A stretch of DNA of 64,000 nt, taken from NCBI GenBank assembly GCA_002794785.1, contig NBBA01000001.1, positions 2,914,001 to 2,978,000 of the forward strand, written 5' to 3'. Shown here piece after piece: positions 46,005-58,154 of this stretch. Position numbers and translations under genes: made by a program. Under the pieces are notes generated by a model. That model was not told where the DNA came from. It made no database searches and saw nothing but the letters and a program-made list of their open reading frames with translations. This DNA is from Coniferiporia sulphurascens. Lineage: Eukaryota; Basidiomycota; Agaricomycetes; Hymenochaetales; Hymenochaetaceae. Every line of letters starts with the position of its first letter. Position 1 is the stretch's first letter.

Positions 46005-47891
46005 CTATGAGGCGGCCTTGCCTATCGCCTTCTTTATGTTGGCATCCGCAACCGTACTCATTACCTTCACCTGCTGCGCGACACCCTTCAACACGCCCCT
46101 CACTTCATTGTTTCCCTCTATGAAGCCGAACTCCGCGTATTCAAGCCCCTGCTCGCGCCCAAACTCCTTGACGAGTTTGCTTGCTGCTTTAAGGTTGTGT
46201 CGTGGCAGGCGTGGAAAGAGGTGATGCGTCACTTGCAAGTGTAGCCCGCCGTGAATAAAGCCAATCGACTCTGGACATATAACGTCCACCGTTGTGCGCA
46301 TCTGACGATGTACGAAAGACTCGATGGGGCCTAAATCCGCTGTTGAGCGAGAAAAGTGGGACAGAACGATCTAGGAGTAATTAGACATGTCAGACTCGTC
46401 TTCTTGAAGGAAAGACTGATCATACCTGAATGTGCAATGGGCTGGTCACAGCATGACTTATAAGCAGATACACTAGCGCATTCTTCCAGCTTCCCGTGCC
46501 GCGTAGCAAGGCAATATACCATGTCCAGAACGTTATGAGTCCAATAATTTCCCCCCACCAGCTCCAACGTCCACCACGTGCCTTGGGTTTATGACGTAAG
46601 GATGAGAACAGGAAGACGTAGGAGAGCCTATAGAGATTGAAGCGCGCCAGCGACATGACCACGTAGAAAAGTTGATGCTGTACGCGCAAGAAGACTCGGG
46701 ACGCGAAGTCAAACGGCATGATTCGTTTGTAGTAAGACGAATACAAGTTGGACAGAAAATGGGGGGAGATCGCGAAGAAGGGCAGATGCTCAATGTCAGG
46801 ATCACTATGGGATAAATTAAATCAGCGTCAAGCAAGTTGGGGATTACGCGTGCAAAACGCACTGGCTAGGATGGTTTGTGACCACTTCACAAGGTTGGGT
46901 CAGTCTGACAATTATGAAAGTTTAAGTATGAACACTAACGATGATGTGTACTGTGATTCTGTTATTAATGATATGACGAGTACATTAGGACGGATGCGAC
47001 TGAAGTGTGCGTGCCACTTACATCAACCCACCATGCGACACTAAGTCCTCCGCAGAAATCAGCGAAAAATATTGAAATGATACGGTCCCACGTCCAGTTG
47101 TGAGTTACGCCCATATGTCCCAAATCGTGCACAAAGAAGGCCAGCTGGTGCCAAAACAATCCCAGACAGACTGCGCTCAGTATGAGCCAGCCTTTCATGT
47201 AAAAAAAGGAAGCAAACACGGCGAGGAGAGTATATCGTACGAACTCGGGACCATAGCCAGTGATGAAACGCGTTTTATAGAGGCCGGCGTCTATGACGCG
47301 CTGGTGAAGCTCCTTGTAGGCCGCAGAGTGCTGCGCCTGAATTTTACGGGAGAGTGTGCTAGGCGGGGGAGACAAAGACGCGATACTAGGAGCCTCTATA
47401 TCCATTTCCTGACCCATCGTCTCTTGCTTGACAAGCAGGATCTGCGATGAGGGATTTATTTCATTATGAGGATAGCCTCTGGCCTCGGCGACATGACCGG
47501 ATCCAGTGTCGCTGATAGGAGCAGCTTCGCGCACCCAGGACATTTTGCCATCACGGCCTGCCTTCCAGACCCAGCCGTTCATGTAAGGAGGGACGAGAGG
47601 GTCCCAGCCATCGGGGTCGTCCTTGACACGGCCGACGACATAGGCACGGAAACGCTTGAGAGTCTCGACTGGATGGAAGGCATCTACCTCGTCGGTAGCG
47701 TCCCGACCGACAAAATGGAGGATAGCGAGTGGACCTCCAGGATGGCGGGTGAGCCAGGAAGGGGGAACACGGATGACGCGTGAATGGTAGATGAAGAGGT
47801 TTTCTCCGGCGACGATGCGTGCAGCGACCTCGTCACGGTCCCACTCGCGGAGAGCGGAGTCGGTAGGGACGACTGGGGGAGCTTCACCCAT
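46005..47891 (-). CDS. Cytochrome b5-fused front-end desaturase (sphingolipid delta-8 type)
   Basis: Exons 47891-47022, 46958-46940, 46884-46863, 46804-46426 and 46370-46005 give 551 aa. The N-terminal cytochrome b5 domain has the heme motif RHPGG and the second His in VDAFHP. The membrane desaturase has box 1 HDLGH, box 2 NHSTHH and box 3 QVTHH, where Gln replaces the first His as in front-end enzymes. Such proteins add a double bond to the long-chain base or an acyl chain in the ER. The length and the spacer between the domains favour a sphingolipid delta-8 enzyme, but a fatty-acid substrate is possible. Box 2 is carried by a 19-nt exon, and the next 22-nt exon gives VTNHPS. An in-frame ATG at 47957 would add 22 residues. 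Confidence 0.88.
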
Positions 47892-48292
47892 GGTGAAGTT
47901 ACGACTACTGTAGTACTCGTACTCGGAGACGGAGGCGAATCCAGACGGGCAGATCACGTGCGCAGAGACTGTTCCGGGACGAGCCGAGCCGCTGGGTGGA
48001 GCGAGAGCTGGATTAGGAGAGACGACTCGACGCCTGCGCCGATTCTGCCTCTTGCAGTTCCGCTACCACCGTCGTCCCCGTCCTCGTCGTCTGCGCCCGT
48101 AAATTCGCCCCCGACCGCACATCCCCCGCACAGCGCCCCGCGTCCCCGCAAGGCACCCGACCATCATCGACATTTCCGGAACGGACCCTGGATTCTGCCG
48201 GTAGCATATCCGAAAGCGCGCCAAGCGAGACCTAACAGAGCGCAACAGTTGCTTCATCAGTACTAGTAGCAGCCCTCGTGCTCGCCCTTTCC
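47892..48292. promoter_or_regulatory. Divergent promoter of the desaturase and PAL1
   Basis: A 401-bp gap between divergent starts. GC-rich in the centre; no specific motif recognised. Confidence 0.4.
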
Positions 48293-49948
48293 ATGCAGTC
48301 TTCCGCCAACGCTCATCGTCAGCCCCGTTCAACCCGCCCCGCTCACTCCAGAGCGAGGTCCAGCTCTGATCCCTTCATCGACCCCATATACCAACCCCCA
48401 AACCTCTCCTATACCACCGCCCTCCCGAGGCATCCACCTGCGCCTCCTCCAAAGCAGCCCAAGAAGCCAACAAGGGCTCACAACGACCCCAGGATGCTTG
48501 AAAACGCCGTCCGTGAGGCAGTCACCATCCGGGACATCGACCCCGCTCCCAGAACGAGGGTGAACAGAAGCCAGACAGGGTAAACTTAGTGTCTTACCTT
48601 TCGCTCCTGCTCCCCCAGCACTGACGCCACTTTTCATTTGTCTCTCTTTTTTTGAAGCGTTACGCAGGTCCCCATCCCCAGGCATGCACAGCCTACCACA
48701 CGTCGCTCGTACTCCCAGGATTCCGCCAACGTCACTCAGACAGCGACTGCTGTCGAGAAGGCTCGTAAGGCGGGAAAGCCGAGCAAGAAGGGCTCTAGTC
48801 ATGCCGATGTGATAGACAGACTCGATTTTACCGGCAACGGCCCAAGTTCGTTCTTCTGTTCATCGGCTTATTATTGCGAAGCTCCGCGGTAATGAACGCT
48901 GACACGCAATTTGTTCATTTCAGTGTTTCACCATGATGGCCCGTTCGATGCTTGCGCCCCCTCCCGTAATCGCCACAAGCTGAAGGCGCCGATGTTAGCC
49001 TGGACCTCTGGGAAGGGCGAGGGTCCCATCTCTGATACCCACCCCGAGGCCGATTGGCATCCAGCTGCTGTTGATAACATGCGAGTCGGAAATAGAGCAC
49101 CCCTGTATACGGAAATGGGTGATAACCCGCCTAAAAACCCGAAGGAAGTGGATCTCATAGCAAAGGCTTGGGGTATACACGAGCCCGAGCCTTATGAAGA
49201 ATTTTTTGGTGGCGGAGGTCATTCAACGGGGGACATATCAGCTGCTAGCTCTGTTCGTGGAGGCTATGAAAATCATGCGCAAGGCGGGCGCAATCGTGGC
49301 CGTGATGGGAGGGAGCTGCGTGAGCTCAATATTCAGGAGGGACGCCCCCCACCTACTCGGAAGCACCTTTCGCGTAATATGCCCCCGCCTCAGCCAATTA
49401 ACCTTCCTGGTGCAGGCCGTACATCGTCTTCAGACGCGGGCCCGCCATCGCTCCCCTCTCCCGGTCTAGCATCGTCTCCTGGTGCTCCAAAAAGAAGCAA
49501 GTCACTAATGCAAAAGATTCGCAAGATGCGCGATGCACCCAACGTCCCTGTCGATACTCAGAGCGGCGAGGATATTTCACCCCCTTCTTCCGTCGAGAAT
49601 TACGCGAGCTCTGGATACCCTTCTCCCACTGATGGAGGTCGTCAAGGCCGATCGGCCCATCGACACCAGAACTCCTTTTTTGGTCGTTTCGGTCGCAACA
49701 CGAGTGTAGGGGCAGGCCAGGTTTCTCCAACAGATTCTGGAAGCCGATATGTATATGTTGAGAAGTCTTTGACTAGTAACAAAGCCTTACCCCCGCGACC
49801 TGCAGGAACACCGGCAAGCCCTCTTAACAGCGAGAAGGATGGATACTTTGATGGTCCATCCTCCCCGGGCGGGACAGGAGGTATTGGGAGGAAGACAAGT
49901 TTACTCAAGAAGGTTAAGGGTGCCGTCAGAGGCGCAGGAAACAAGTAA
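48293..49948 (+). CDS. PAL1: Cell morphology protein Pal1
   Basis: Exons 48293-48579, 48658-48845 and 48924-49948 give 499 aa. Pal1 proteins mark growing or endocytic cell-cortex sites in fungi and interact with actin-patch components. The diagnostic core spans two exon junctions: DVIDRLDFTGNGPMFHHDGP, then FDACAPSRNR and KAPMLAWT. The remainder is Ser/Pro/Gly-rich and disordered. Conserved small patches include NPKEVDLIAKAWGI and a C-terminal RKTSLLKKVKGAVRG. The first in-frame ATG lies five codons upstream at 48278; either start is possible. Confidence 0.9.
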
Positions 49949-50431
49949 AGAGGGAGAATTAAACCTGTTTTTATCCTTTTCATTTCAGTTATCTGGCATC
50001 GAATCCTGTGACGCTGCGCGAGGCATCTCTTTCACTTCTAGTTTGTACTTTCTGCGAATGCAGACTTGGAGACTCCTATCTAGCTTTAGATGGCTCTCAC
50101 CACTGTATGGCTTGGCCTCGATATCCCCTATGACCCGTTGATACACATGTAAATCATTATCCGCGCCTCCTCTCCTTTGTTTTTGCTTTACCCTGTTTGT
50201 GCCTTTTGGCCGCACTCCGTTTCTTTCTGTGTTGTTTTGTTAGTTATGTTTCCATCCATCCGTTTGGAAGATAAGTACATCTGTAATGCGAAAATATCTG
50301 TTCATTTTGTTCATTCATCGTGAAATTCTATTTGTGTATACAATAAGCGTGTACAGTTTGGCCCATATGACAGTACTAGTGCCTTCGGAGAGGCGAGATT
50401 CTGCGAAATGGACAGCTTGCTGAAATGTTAA
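49949..50431. other. Intergenic region between convergent genes
   Basis: This 483-bp gap holds the 3' ends of PAL1 and HIS7. T-rich stretches around 50170-50350 fit 3'-UTR signals. No gene seen. Confidence 0.45.
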
Positions 50432-52154
50432 TCATCTAGTTTTAATGCCTGCCGTTTTCATCGCTTCTTTCACTCCTTCGATTGCAACTTCCTCTCGATG
50501 GAAAATCCCAGCAGCGAGTGCAGCCTCCACCCCCGTCTGCTCAAAGACCTCTGTGAAGTGGTCCGTGCTCCCTGCCCCACTGCTTGCAACGACGGGTATA
50601 GAAACGGCATTGCGAATAAGGCGAATCAGGTCGAGATCAAAGCCTTTACCCGTGCCGTCTCTGTCAATGCTGTTCAACAGAATTTCTCCAGCACCAAGCG
50701 TCTCTGATCCCTGGGCAAGCTGGACAGCCGAAAGGTCCTTCGTCTGGCGACCACCCGAGACGGTACATTGATACCACCAGGCCTTCCCTTTTTCGTCTCC
50801 TTTTCCAATGACAAGTTCTGACTTGTAAGGTCCATCATACATCTCGGGATCAACGTATACACGCTTCGGGTCGATACTGACCACAACAGCCTGCCGGCCA
50901 TACGCATCCGCGATGGTTTCCATAGGACTGGTTCCATCTCCGTGCCCCCTCGCACGAAGCTTCTCTACTGCAAAGACTGCCTCCGAGCCAATGGATACCT
51001 TGTCGGCACCTGCACGGAAGTACTCGCCGGCAACTTCCAGAGCACTGCGTTTCGTACCATCGGGGTCGACTGTGTCCTTGATACCACCGCCGATCGTGAG
51101 GGGAACAAATACATTTTCTGCCGCGGCGCGCACAACAGCCAGCATCGGCTGGTCATGCAACGGCGAGTGACGGAAGGATGTGATGTTCAGCAAACAGATC
51201 TCATCTGCGCCAGCAGCGTAATACTGCGAAGCAAGTGCGACAGGCTTCCCAAGATTCCGCACAGCACCAGCGGTGGCGGTCTGAACAGTAGATTGTGGAG
51301 GAGAAGCTTTCTCGCGCACATCATATTGGTCGCCCTTCGTGACCACGAGATCGCCTTCATCGTTCGCGCGGACGTCCATACACGCAATGATACGCTTCGT
51401 CAGTCCATCCCGGGACTTGGGCAGGCGAGTGACGGGAGGCTTGGGAGGCACGCCGACCAGCTGCTCTTCAGTCTTCGCGAGCCAGGCACTCAAAAGACGG
51501 AGACCCGCTTCACCTGACTTTTCCGGGTGAAATTGCGTGCCAAAAACGTTCCCCTTGCGTACAGACGCGATGAAAATTTCCTGGCCGTACTGAGCTGTTG
51601 TGTGGACCCATTCAGCGGCAGCAACGTTCGTTGGGTCGTACGCGGCACGGTAGGAGTGGACGAAGTAGTAGTGTGAACTTTCGTCCATACCCTCTTTGGT
51701 CTTTTCTTCTGAATCGAGAAATTCGACCGAGTTCCAGCCCATGTGTGGCACAGATTTAGATGAGCTATCAAAGCGACCTATGGGAGAAGGAATGACGCCC
51801 AGCCCCTCGACGCCGGGGTTTTCTAAAGAGGATGCGAAAAGCACCTGTAAGCCAACGCATATGCCGAAGTAAGGTCGGCCAGATGCTATGTACTGCCTGA
51901 GAGGTTCAAGCAGACCCCGGGTCTGCAGGTGCTCTACTGCACTCCTGAAGGCGCCTACGCCCGGGAAAACGAGTTTCTGTCGGCGATAGACAGTTTAATC
52001 TGAGGATCGGTGCGTCTGAGAGCTGAGTACGGACCGTTGCCTTTGCAAAGTCATCGGGGGAGGATATCCATTGAAAATCGTAACCGAGTTGTTTGAGGGA
52101 GTTAGCAAGACTCCTGACGTTGCCTGCGCCGTAATCGAGTAAATAGAGACCCAT
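50432..52154 (-). CDS. HIS7: Imidazole glycerol phosphate synthase HisH-HisF fusion (HIS7)
   Basis: Exons 52154-52035 and 51976-50432 give 554 aa. The N-terminal glutaminase (residues 1 to about 220) frees ammonia from glutamine; the C-terminal barrel uses it to close the imidazole ring, making IGP and AICAR for the histidine and purine pathways. Visible: the start MGLYLLDYGAGNVRSL, the nucleophile Cys in FGICVGLQ, His-Glu in TQFHPEKSG, the HisF start KRIIACMDVRA, TIGGGIKDTVDPDG, LLNSIDRDGTGKGFDLDL and VVASSGAGSTDHF. It is divergent from the serine-pathway dehydrogenase gene with 214 bp between starts. Confidence 0.96.
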
Positions 52155-52368
52155 GTAACTTGACTTGAGGAGGATGCATGCAACGACCGACCCGAGCCTT
52201 GAAGGACAGATCGGCCGAAAAGCCAGGTCATTGCGCGACCGTGACTCGTTATATGCGCCTATATGCACTCTAAATTCCAACCCTCCTTTTGTCTCTCGTA
52301 AAAGTGCGTGCTGCCCCGCCTGCACCCTCCCTTCCTCTTCCCCTCTTCATCAGGTTCTATTACTTCAG

Positions 52369-53870
52369 ATGGCGCACTCGGCCTCCATCGACATCCCCGC
52401 CGCATTGTCCTCCTTTAACTCGGCACAGGTCTCTCTCTCTCGCTCACCAATGGCCGCCTCTTCAATCTCGCAGTCCCCCACTCAAGGCACCCTCCACGAG
52501 AGGTTCCGTCAGGAATCACTCTCTCACTCCATTCGCCAGCCAAAGGTTTTAAGACCGGTTGACAAGGACGAGATCCGTCTGTTGCTCCTGGAGAACATCA
52601 GCATGGAGGCCGTCAACGCTTTCAGAACACAGGGCTTCCAGGTCGACCACTTTACCAAAGCCTGGGGCGAGGACGAGCTTGTAGAGAAAATAGGACAGTA
52701 CCATGCCATTGGTATTCGTAGCAAAACGAGAATAACTCAGCGCGTGCTTAAGGCTGCCTCGAAGGTGAGCTACGTCTCTCCCTGTCTAGTCTTCACATTC
52801 AACTTACATTTCTTTAATAACAAAAAAAGCTACTTGTTATTGGATGCTTTTGCATCGGTACCAACCAGGTCGACCTCAACAGCGCAGCCCGTGCGGGCAT
52901 CCCGGTGTTCAACTCCCCCTTCTCGAACTCCCGATCAGTTGCGGAGCTCGTCATGTGCGAAATCATCGCACTTTCGCGTCAGCTATTCGACCGTGCCCGT
53001 GAGTTGAAAGAGGGCGTCTGGAATAAAGTGTCAAAGAGCTGTTGGGAAGTTCGGGGCAAGACACTTGGTATCATCGGCTACGGGCATATCGGTTCGCAGC
53101 TCTCGGTTCTCGCAGAGTCGTTCGGTATCCGCGTTCTCTTTTACGATGTGGTAAACATCATGCCCCTCGGTTCTGCACGTCAAGTTCCTACTATCCAGGC
53201 ACTTCTTTCTGAATCCGACTACGTCACGCTCCACGTCCCAGAGCTGCCGGAGACAATCGATCTCATTGGGGCCCAACAGCTCGCTCAGATGAAAAAGGGG
53301 TCTTACTTGCTGAACAATGCCCGTGGCAAGGTCGTGGACATCCCCGCCCTGATTTCTGCATTGAAAGACGGACACCTGGCTGGTGCCGCACTGGACGTGT
53401 ATCCATCTGAACCAGGTGCAAACGGTGCGCCATTTGACGACCAGCTTAACTCCTGGGCGACTGCTCTCCGCTCTCTTCCGAATGTCATTCTCACTCCTCA
53501 CATCGGCGGCTCGACCGAGGAGGCCCAGCGGATGATTGGCGATGAGGTGTCCTCCGCATTGACGCGTTATCTCAATTTGGGCACGTCGTTCGGCTCTGTC
53601 AACTTCCCCGAGGTAGACCTGCGTGCAATCGACGCAGACCAACCTAACCAAATCCGTGTATGCCATGTACACCACAACCAGCCCGGTGTGCTCAGACAGG
53701 TCAATGAGATCCTCAGTCCATACAACGTTGAGAAGCAGTACTCGGATAGCAAGGGGGACATCGCCTACCTCATGGCGGATATTTCGGATGTCAGCAAGCG
53801 GGACATTGAGAAACTCCGCGATCTCATCACACACACGAGCGCAAACATTTTGACGAGACTCCTCGCATGA
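52369..53870 (+). CDS. SER33: D-3-phosphoglycerate dehydrogenase
   Basis: Exons 52369-52764 and 52830-53870 give 478 aa, the fungal length. It oxidises 3-phosphoglycerate, the first step of serine synthesis. Visible: the substrate-domain start VLLLEN-like RLLLLENISMEAVNAF, KTRIT, the NAD-binding GIIGYGHIGSQLSVLAE, the catalytic Arg in NARGKVVD, the catalytic His in LTPHIGGSTEEAQ, and a C-terminal ACT domain (about 405-478) that usually senses serine. The N-terminal 50 residues are a Ser-rich extension usual for fungi. The intron has GTGAGC/AAG ends. Confidence 0.94.
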
Positions 53871-54318
53871 AGTCTGGCATCCTTTCAATGGCCCATTTAC
53901 AAAACGGGAGATGCTTGCATTGGTGTTCTGACTGATGATTGTCAAGGGGAAAAAAAGTAGCCCATTCAACTGGCTCACGTACATTCAACATTTGTACTTA
54001 TATTTTATCATTGTACTTTAATGGCCAGTATCGATTTACTGCACCACAACCTGCCGGCCAATAAAACACTATCACATTAAAATTACTAGTCAAAAACCCG
54101 TCCGCCGCCAGGCATGTATTTATTTGAGTGCTTACGTGCAAGCGAGGAAACGTAAGTTTGCCTGATGTCAGCCTGAGATTATTCATGCTCTGGATCTTCC
54201 GGCTACGACCTTTGCCGGCCGGTTACCAGCAGCCCGGGACCTAACCCTCTACGTTATTCTAAGTAAACACTCTCCTTCAAACCAGCGGTGACACAGCGAC
54301 ACATATCCCACTAGAAAT
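53871..54318. other. Intergenic region, no gene seen
   Basis: A 448-bp gap between two plus-strand genes. The left half is AT-rich (likely 3' UTR and terminator); the right half leads to the dehydrogenase. Short frames on the minus strand have no support. Confidence 0.45.
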
Positions 54319-55583
54319 ATGGAGAGCCTTGAAGCAAACAGTCTGTTTAACGTTAGGGACAAAGTCGTACTCATCACTGGCGGAAGTCGAGGGATTGGCA
54401 AAGCTGTGAGCACCAATTTGGATTTATAAATAAAGAAATGAGGACATTACGGTAGTTTGACCACGACATTAACCCTTCTTATCTTTCGCCACAGATTGCC
54501 GCAGGTTTCGTGAAAAACGGAGCAAAGGTGTGCGGTATTTACTTCTTTCTCACACAACGTCTGAGTATCATATCTATAAGGTCTACATAAGCTCTCGCTC
54601 GGCAAAAGACTGTGATTCCACATCCAAGGAGCTCACCGAAAGTGGTCCTGGAAAATGCATAGCTATCCCCGCAGACATGCAGAAGCTGTCCGAGGTCTCG
54701 AGACTCGTCAAAGAGCTTGAAAGCAAAGAGAAAGTGTTGCACATTCTCGTTAACAATGCCGACGCCACTTGGGGGAGTAGCATTGATGATTATCCGGTCA
54801 GAGTTTACAACTTGTAGTAGTTTTAATGCTACTTACTGGTTAGCACGGAATTTAACCTCTTGTTTCCAGGATGGGGCTTTTACCAAGCTTCTCACGCTCA
54901 ATGTGCAGCGAGTTTTTAATCTAACGCAGAAATGTCTTCCTCTTCTCCGTGCGGCCGCTCTTTCTGGAGGCAAAGAGGGAGACTCCTGGAAGGATCCTGC
55001 ACGTATTATTAACGTGAGTGTGGCATGTAGTGGTACATACAAATCAAGTCTGACCTACCGAGCAGATAGGTTCTGTTGAAGGACTGACTATACCGTTTCA
55101 CGAAACATATGCGTACACCGCATCAAAGGTACGCGGAAGTCATTTATAAATACAAGCAGAATATAACCCTTTTCTCAGGCTGCTCTACACCATCTTAGTA
55201 GAAACTTCGCTGGACGTCTTGGATGGGAGGGTATTACGAGTAATACGATTGCGTGTGGTGGGTGTATGTTCAATTCCTTTTGTGATCCCGGAAATTAACT
55301 ATGCTTCCTATAGGCCCCTTTAGGAGCAAAAGTGAAACTTACATGGCCTCCGCTTGTTTTCAGCCACTCACAAGACAATTTCTTTCCCTTAGTGATGGAG
55401 CACACATTGGAGACAATGGGTGACGTGATAGTCAATTCAATTCCGCTAACACGCATTGGTACGCCCGAGGATGTAGCAGGTACCGCGCTTTATCTGTCTG
55501 GACGAGCCGGAGCCTTTGTAAATGGTGCAACAATCACCCTTGACGGTGGTCTACTGGTCTCGACTGTCAAGGGAAAATTGTAG
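54319..55583 (+). CDS. Short-chain dehydrogenase/reductase (RhlG-like)
   Basis: Eight exons: 54319-54405, 54495-54527, 54581-54796, 54870-55013, 55066-55128, 55179-55257, 55314-55331, 55393-55583; 276 aa. A classical SDR: cofactor motif TGGSRGIGKA, the Arg in YISSRS that suggests NADP(H), the catalytic Tyr and Lys in YTASK, the helix NVQRVFNLTQ and the closing DGGLLVS. LVNNADATWG corresponds to the usual NNAG motif with Asp in place of Gly. The pattern is closest to the fungal RhlG-like group of uncharacterised reductases; the substrate is unknown. An 18-nt exon encodes PFRSK. Confidence 0.87.
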
Positions 55584-55722
55584 TCGAATGGGTCTGAATG
55601 ATGCCGTTATGGACATCGTCGTAATATACTTGGCTGTTTGATACTACACAGGATTTGCGAAGAGGTTCATAATGGGAACGGGAATACACCTAAGAAATAT
55701 GCGAGTAAGGACCGCCTTCTCG

Positions 55723-56735
55723 TTACTCCCCTTCCTTCGAAGCCCCTTTCACCTCATCAACCGTCACCGGTCCTATCACGGGAGCTTCGTCGGCCTTTTC
55801 TTCACCTGTCTTCTTTCCAGTCATTTCGGGGGTATTCAGGTCAAAGGGTACTTCCGCCTTCTCTCCGACGTCATCGCCAACATTCCCTTCGGATAATGTA
55901 GATTCTGGCTCCTTGATAGCAGTGCTCAACCCCTTCACCAGTTCACCCACATCATCCCCCTCAAGTCCCAGCTCCGACAGCAGCTCTTCCAAGTCTGCGT
56001 CTGTGACGGACACTCCTTGAAGACTTACATCATCCAATATGGCTCCTGCATCAAGCTCCCCGCCTTTTTTCGATTTGTCCTTCAACGGAGAAGGGGCAGG
56101 AGACGCATACGAAGGTTTGTGATTTGTCATCTGCGATGGAGACGACGCGCCAGGAACGCCAATAGGCTTCGCAGATAGCATAGGGATGTCATCGGGGTCG
56201 GAAGTCCATGACTCTTTTAGTCGAAGAAATGTGTCCAGTTCGCCATATTCTACGGCTTCTTCGCTACAAGAGAAATTAGACGTCTTCAGACAATATCATT
56301 AATCTGGTATGACCTTACAAGTCATCGTATGTCTGTTTGTGCATTGTTATGAGTACATATATACATTATGAGTAGTTAAGACGTACTCCTGGAAAGCTTC
56401 CGCCCACAAGGATTCCTGGAAGCTGCTGCTTGGCTGTCCGGATTCCAGATCGTGCGAATGGGTATCAAGGACGTCGAGTCACTTGTAAACACAGAGCTCA
56501 CACAGTGGTGCCTTTCTTTTCCATAACCTCTTGGCATCCTCGTTCGAGGCCAGATCGTAGGAGGTAAACTGTATGTTCTTGACTTGCAGGATGCGGAGAA
56601 TATACTCTGCCCGTGTTTCAAAGGTTTGACCGTATACTATGGTTGGACGGTAACTTCGCGCTGACCTTGACGCTGCCGTAAGGCAGGCTGAGACGCTATC
56701 GTTGTCAGGAAGACTTGTATAGGTGGTGATGGCAT
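55723..56735 (-). CDS. SH3BGR/glutaredoxin-fold protein with acidic tail
   Basis: Five exons 56735-56666, 56606-56502, 56433-56387, 56332-56319 and 56263-55723 give 258 aa. The first ~95 residues form a thioredoxin-like domain of the SH3BGR kind: IQVFLTTIASQ, EYILRILQVKNIQFTSYDLA, EDAKRLWKRKAP, KQQLPGILVGGSFPG, YDDFEEAVEYGELDTFLRL. There is no CxxC, so it is probably not a redox enzyme. The tail is disordered and acidic and includes a predicted helix (DADLEELLSELGL). A 14-nt exon supplies TYDDF. Role unknown. Confidence 0.8.
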
Positions 56736-56923
56736 GCTGGCTGCAATTAATTAAGAGGGTTGAAACTGAGAGTAGTAATGATTCATGATAGTACAGTACA
56801 AGTGATCACGTGCCCCGTGTCGATTGTCGTAACTCAGATTCACATCCCGATTTAGCTATACATTGTTTCTTGCTTTCAGGCTTCAACCTACAAAGGAGCA
56901 CAAGAGAGATAATATCGTATACA

Positions 56924-57691
56924 ATGGTTGTCTCCGTGCTAATCGTTTGCCTCGGAAATATCTGTCGTTCTCCCATGGGAGAGGCTGCCCTTAGGTCTTT
57001 GCTATTTCATACGGCCGTCGTGCTCATGATTAACGTCTGTGTCTGATTGCAGACAGGTTGCTAAAGAAAAGGGCATAGAACTAACTGTAGACAGTGCTGG
57101 AACAGGAGCATATCATGTCGGGGAAGAGCCGGACGAAAGGCGAGCTTATATTACATTTCGTACCCACCTTTCTTCACGTATACGCACTACACTTTCCAGG
57201 ACCGTCGAAGTGTGCAAGAAGGTGAACAAGAGGGTCCTCGTACCTCATCCGATGAGCTCATTCTCGCATGTACATGCCAATTAGCATAATGTTCCGATAG
57301 ATCACTTGGCACGCAAGGTGACGAGCGAAGGTGTGTTATTTCGCATATACTCTATGCTCGTACCGGTCTGATAAGTCGGCTATCCCTTAGACTTCAAAAT
57401 CTTCGACTATATCCTGGCAGCAGACGAATCAAATCTCTATAATCTTCAAAGAATAGCTCCAAAAGGCTCCTCAGCCACGGTCCGTTTGTGGGGGTCCTAT
57501 TCTGATGGGAAGCCGATAGCGGATCCATACTATGGTGGCTTGGTTAGCATTCCTCGCTGGTAGTATGGACTGTTTGTTCCTTCATCACTGACTTACCACA
57601 ATTCTAGCGCGGATTTGAAGATGTTTATCAGCAATGCGTAGGACTCTCTTCGGCATTCCTGGACACAGTTAGCGGAAAGAGCGCTTCTTAG
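56924..57691 (+). CDS. Low-molecular-weight protein tyrosine phosphatase
   Basis: Six exons: 56924-56994, 57053-57139, 57200-57221, 57285-57330, 57391-57542, 57608-57691; 153 aa. The P-loop is near the N-terminus (CLGNICRSPMGEA, C-x5-R). VDSAGTGAYHVGEEPDER, HLARKV, FDYILAADESNLYNLQR and the general-acid motif DPYYGG follow, then YQQCVGLSSAFLD. It removes phosphate from phosphotyrosine in the cytosol. The second intron (57140-57199) would have a GC donor; it is 60 nt with no stop, so retention would insert 20 residues. It starts 188 bp from the divergent SH3BGR-like gene. Confidence 0.9.
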
Positions 57692-58154
57692 TCAGTCACA
57701 CCGGGAGAGGCGGCGGTCTATTGAAGGTATATCTGCTGCATAGAAAGCAGGGTATATGACTGTCTTGGGTACCTGGTTGTCAGTCAAATTGTTATCTAGG
57801 TCGAGGTTTGTAATGTTGGAGCCGGAACTATCGAATTGCATACGAGTTTTACTCTCCCAGATCAGTGCATGAGACGACGAGAGAGACAACATTCTGGTCG
57901 TCGCTGTTAAGCCCGCAACGCTACAAACGAACACGCTGACATGACCTAGCCAATCACTCGTCCCCAATAGTTGTCGTGTGGATGATTAGAAAAAGTACAA
58001 GAGTTGCGGGGACAATAAAAAAAGCCAGCCACATAACTTCTCCGAGCCCCAACCGGCCGTCTCTGGCTAACAGACCCCAAGACTTCAATCGCTTGCGTCG
58101 GTCAGCTCCGTATGCATGTGGTGTACATGCAAGAGGCAAAAGTAGCGATAATAG
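57692..58154. other. Intergenic region with weak minus-strand frames
   Basis: 463 bp between the stop of the phosphatase and the stop of ICE2. Two overlapping minus-strand frames lie here, one with a hydrophobic stretch (WLAFFIVPATLVLFLII), but neither opens with a convincing ATG or joins by a clear intron. I do not call a gene. Confidence 0.4.

Noticed and set aside
57692..58139. Small minus-strand membrane protein downstream of ICE2
   Set aside because: A hydrophobic segment is present, but no suitable ATG, no phase-keeping intron and no family likeness were found.
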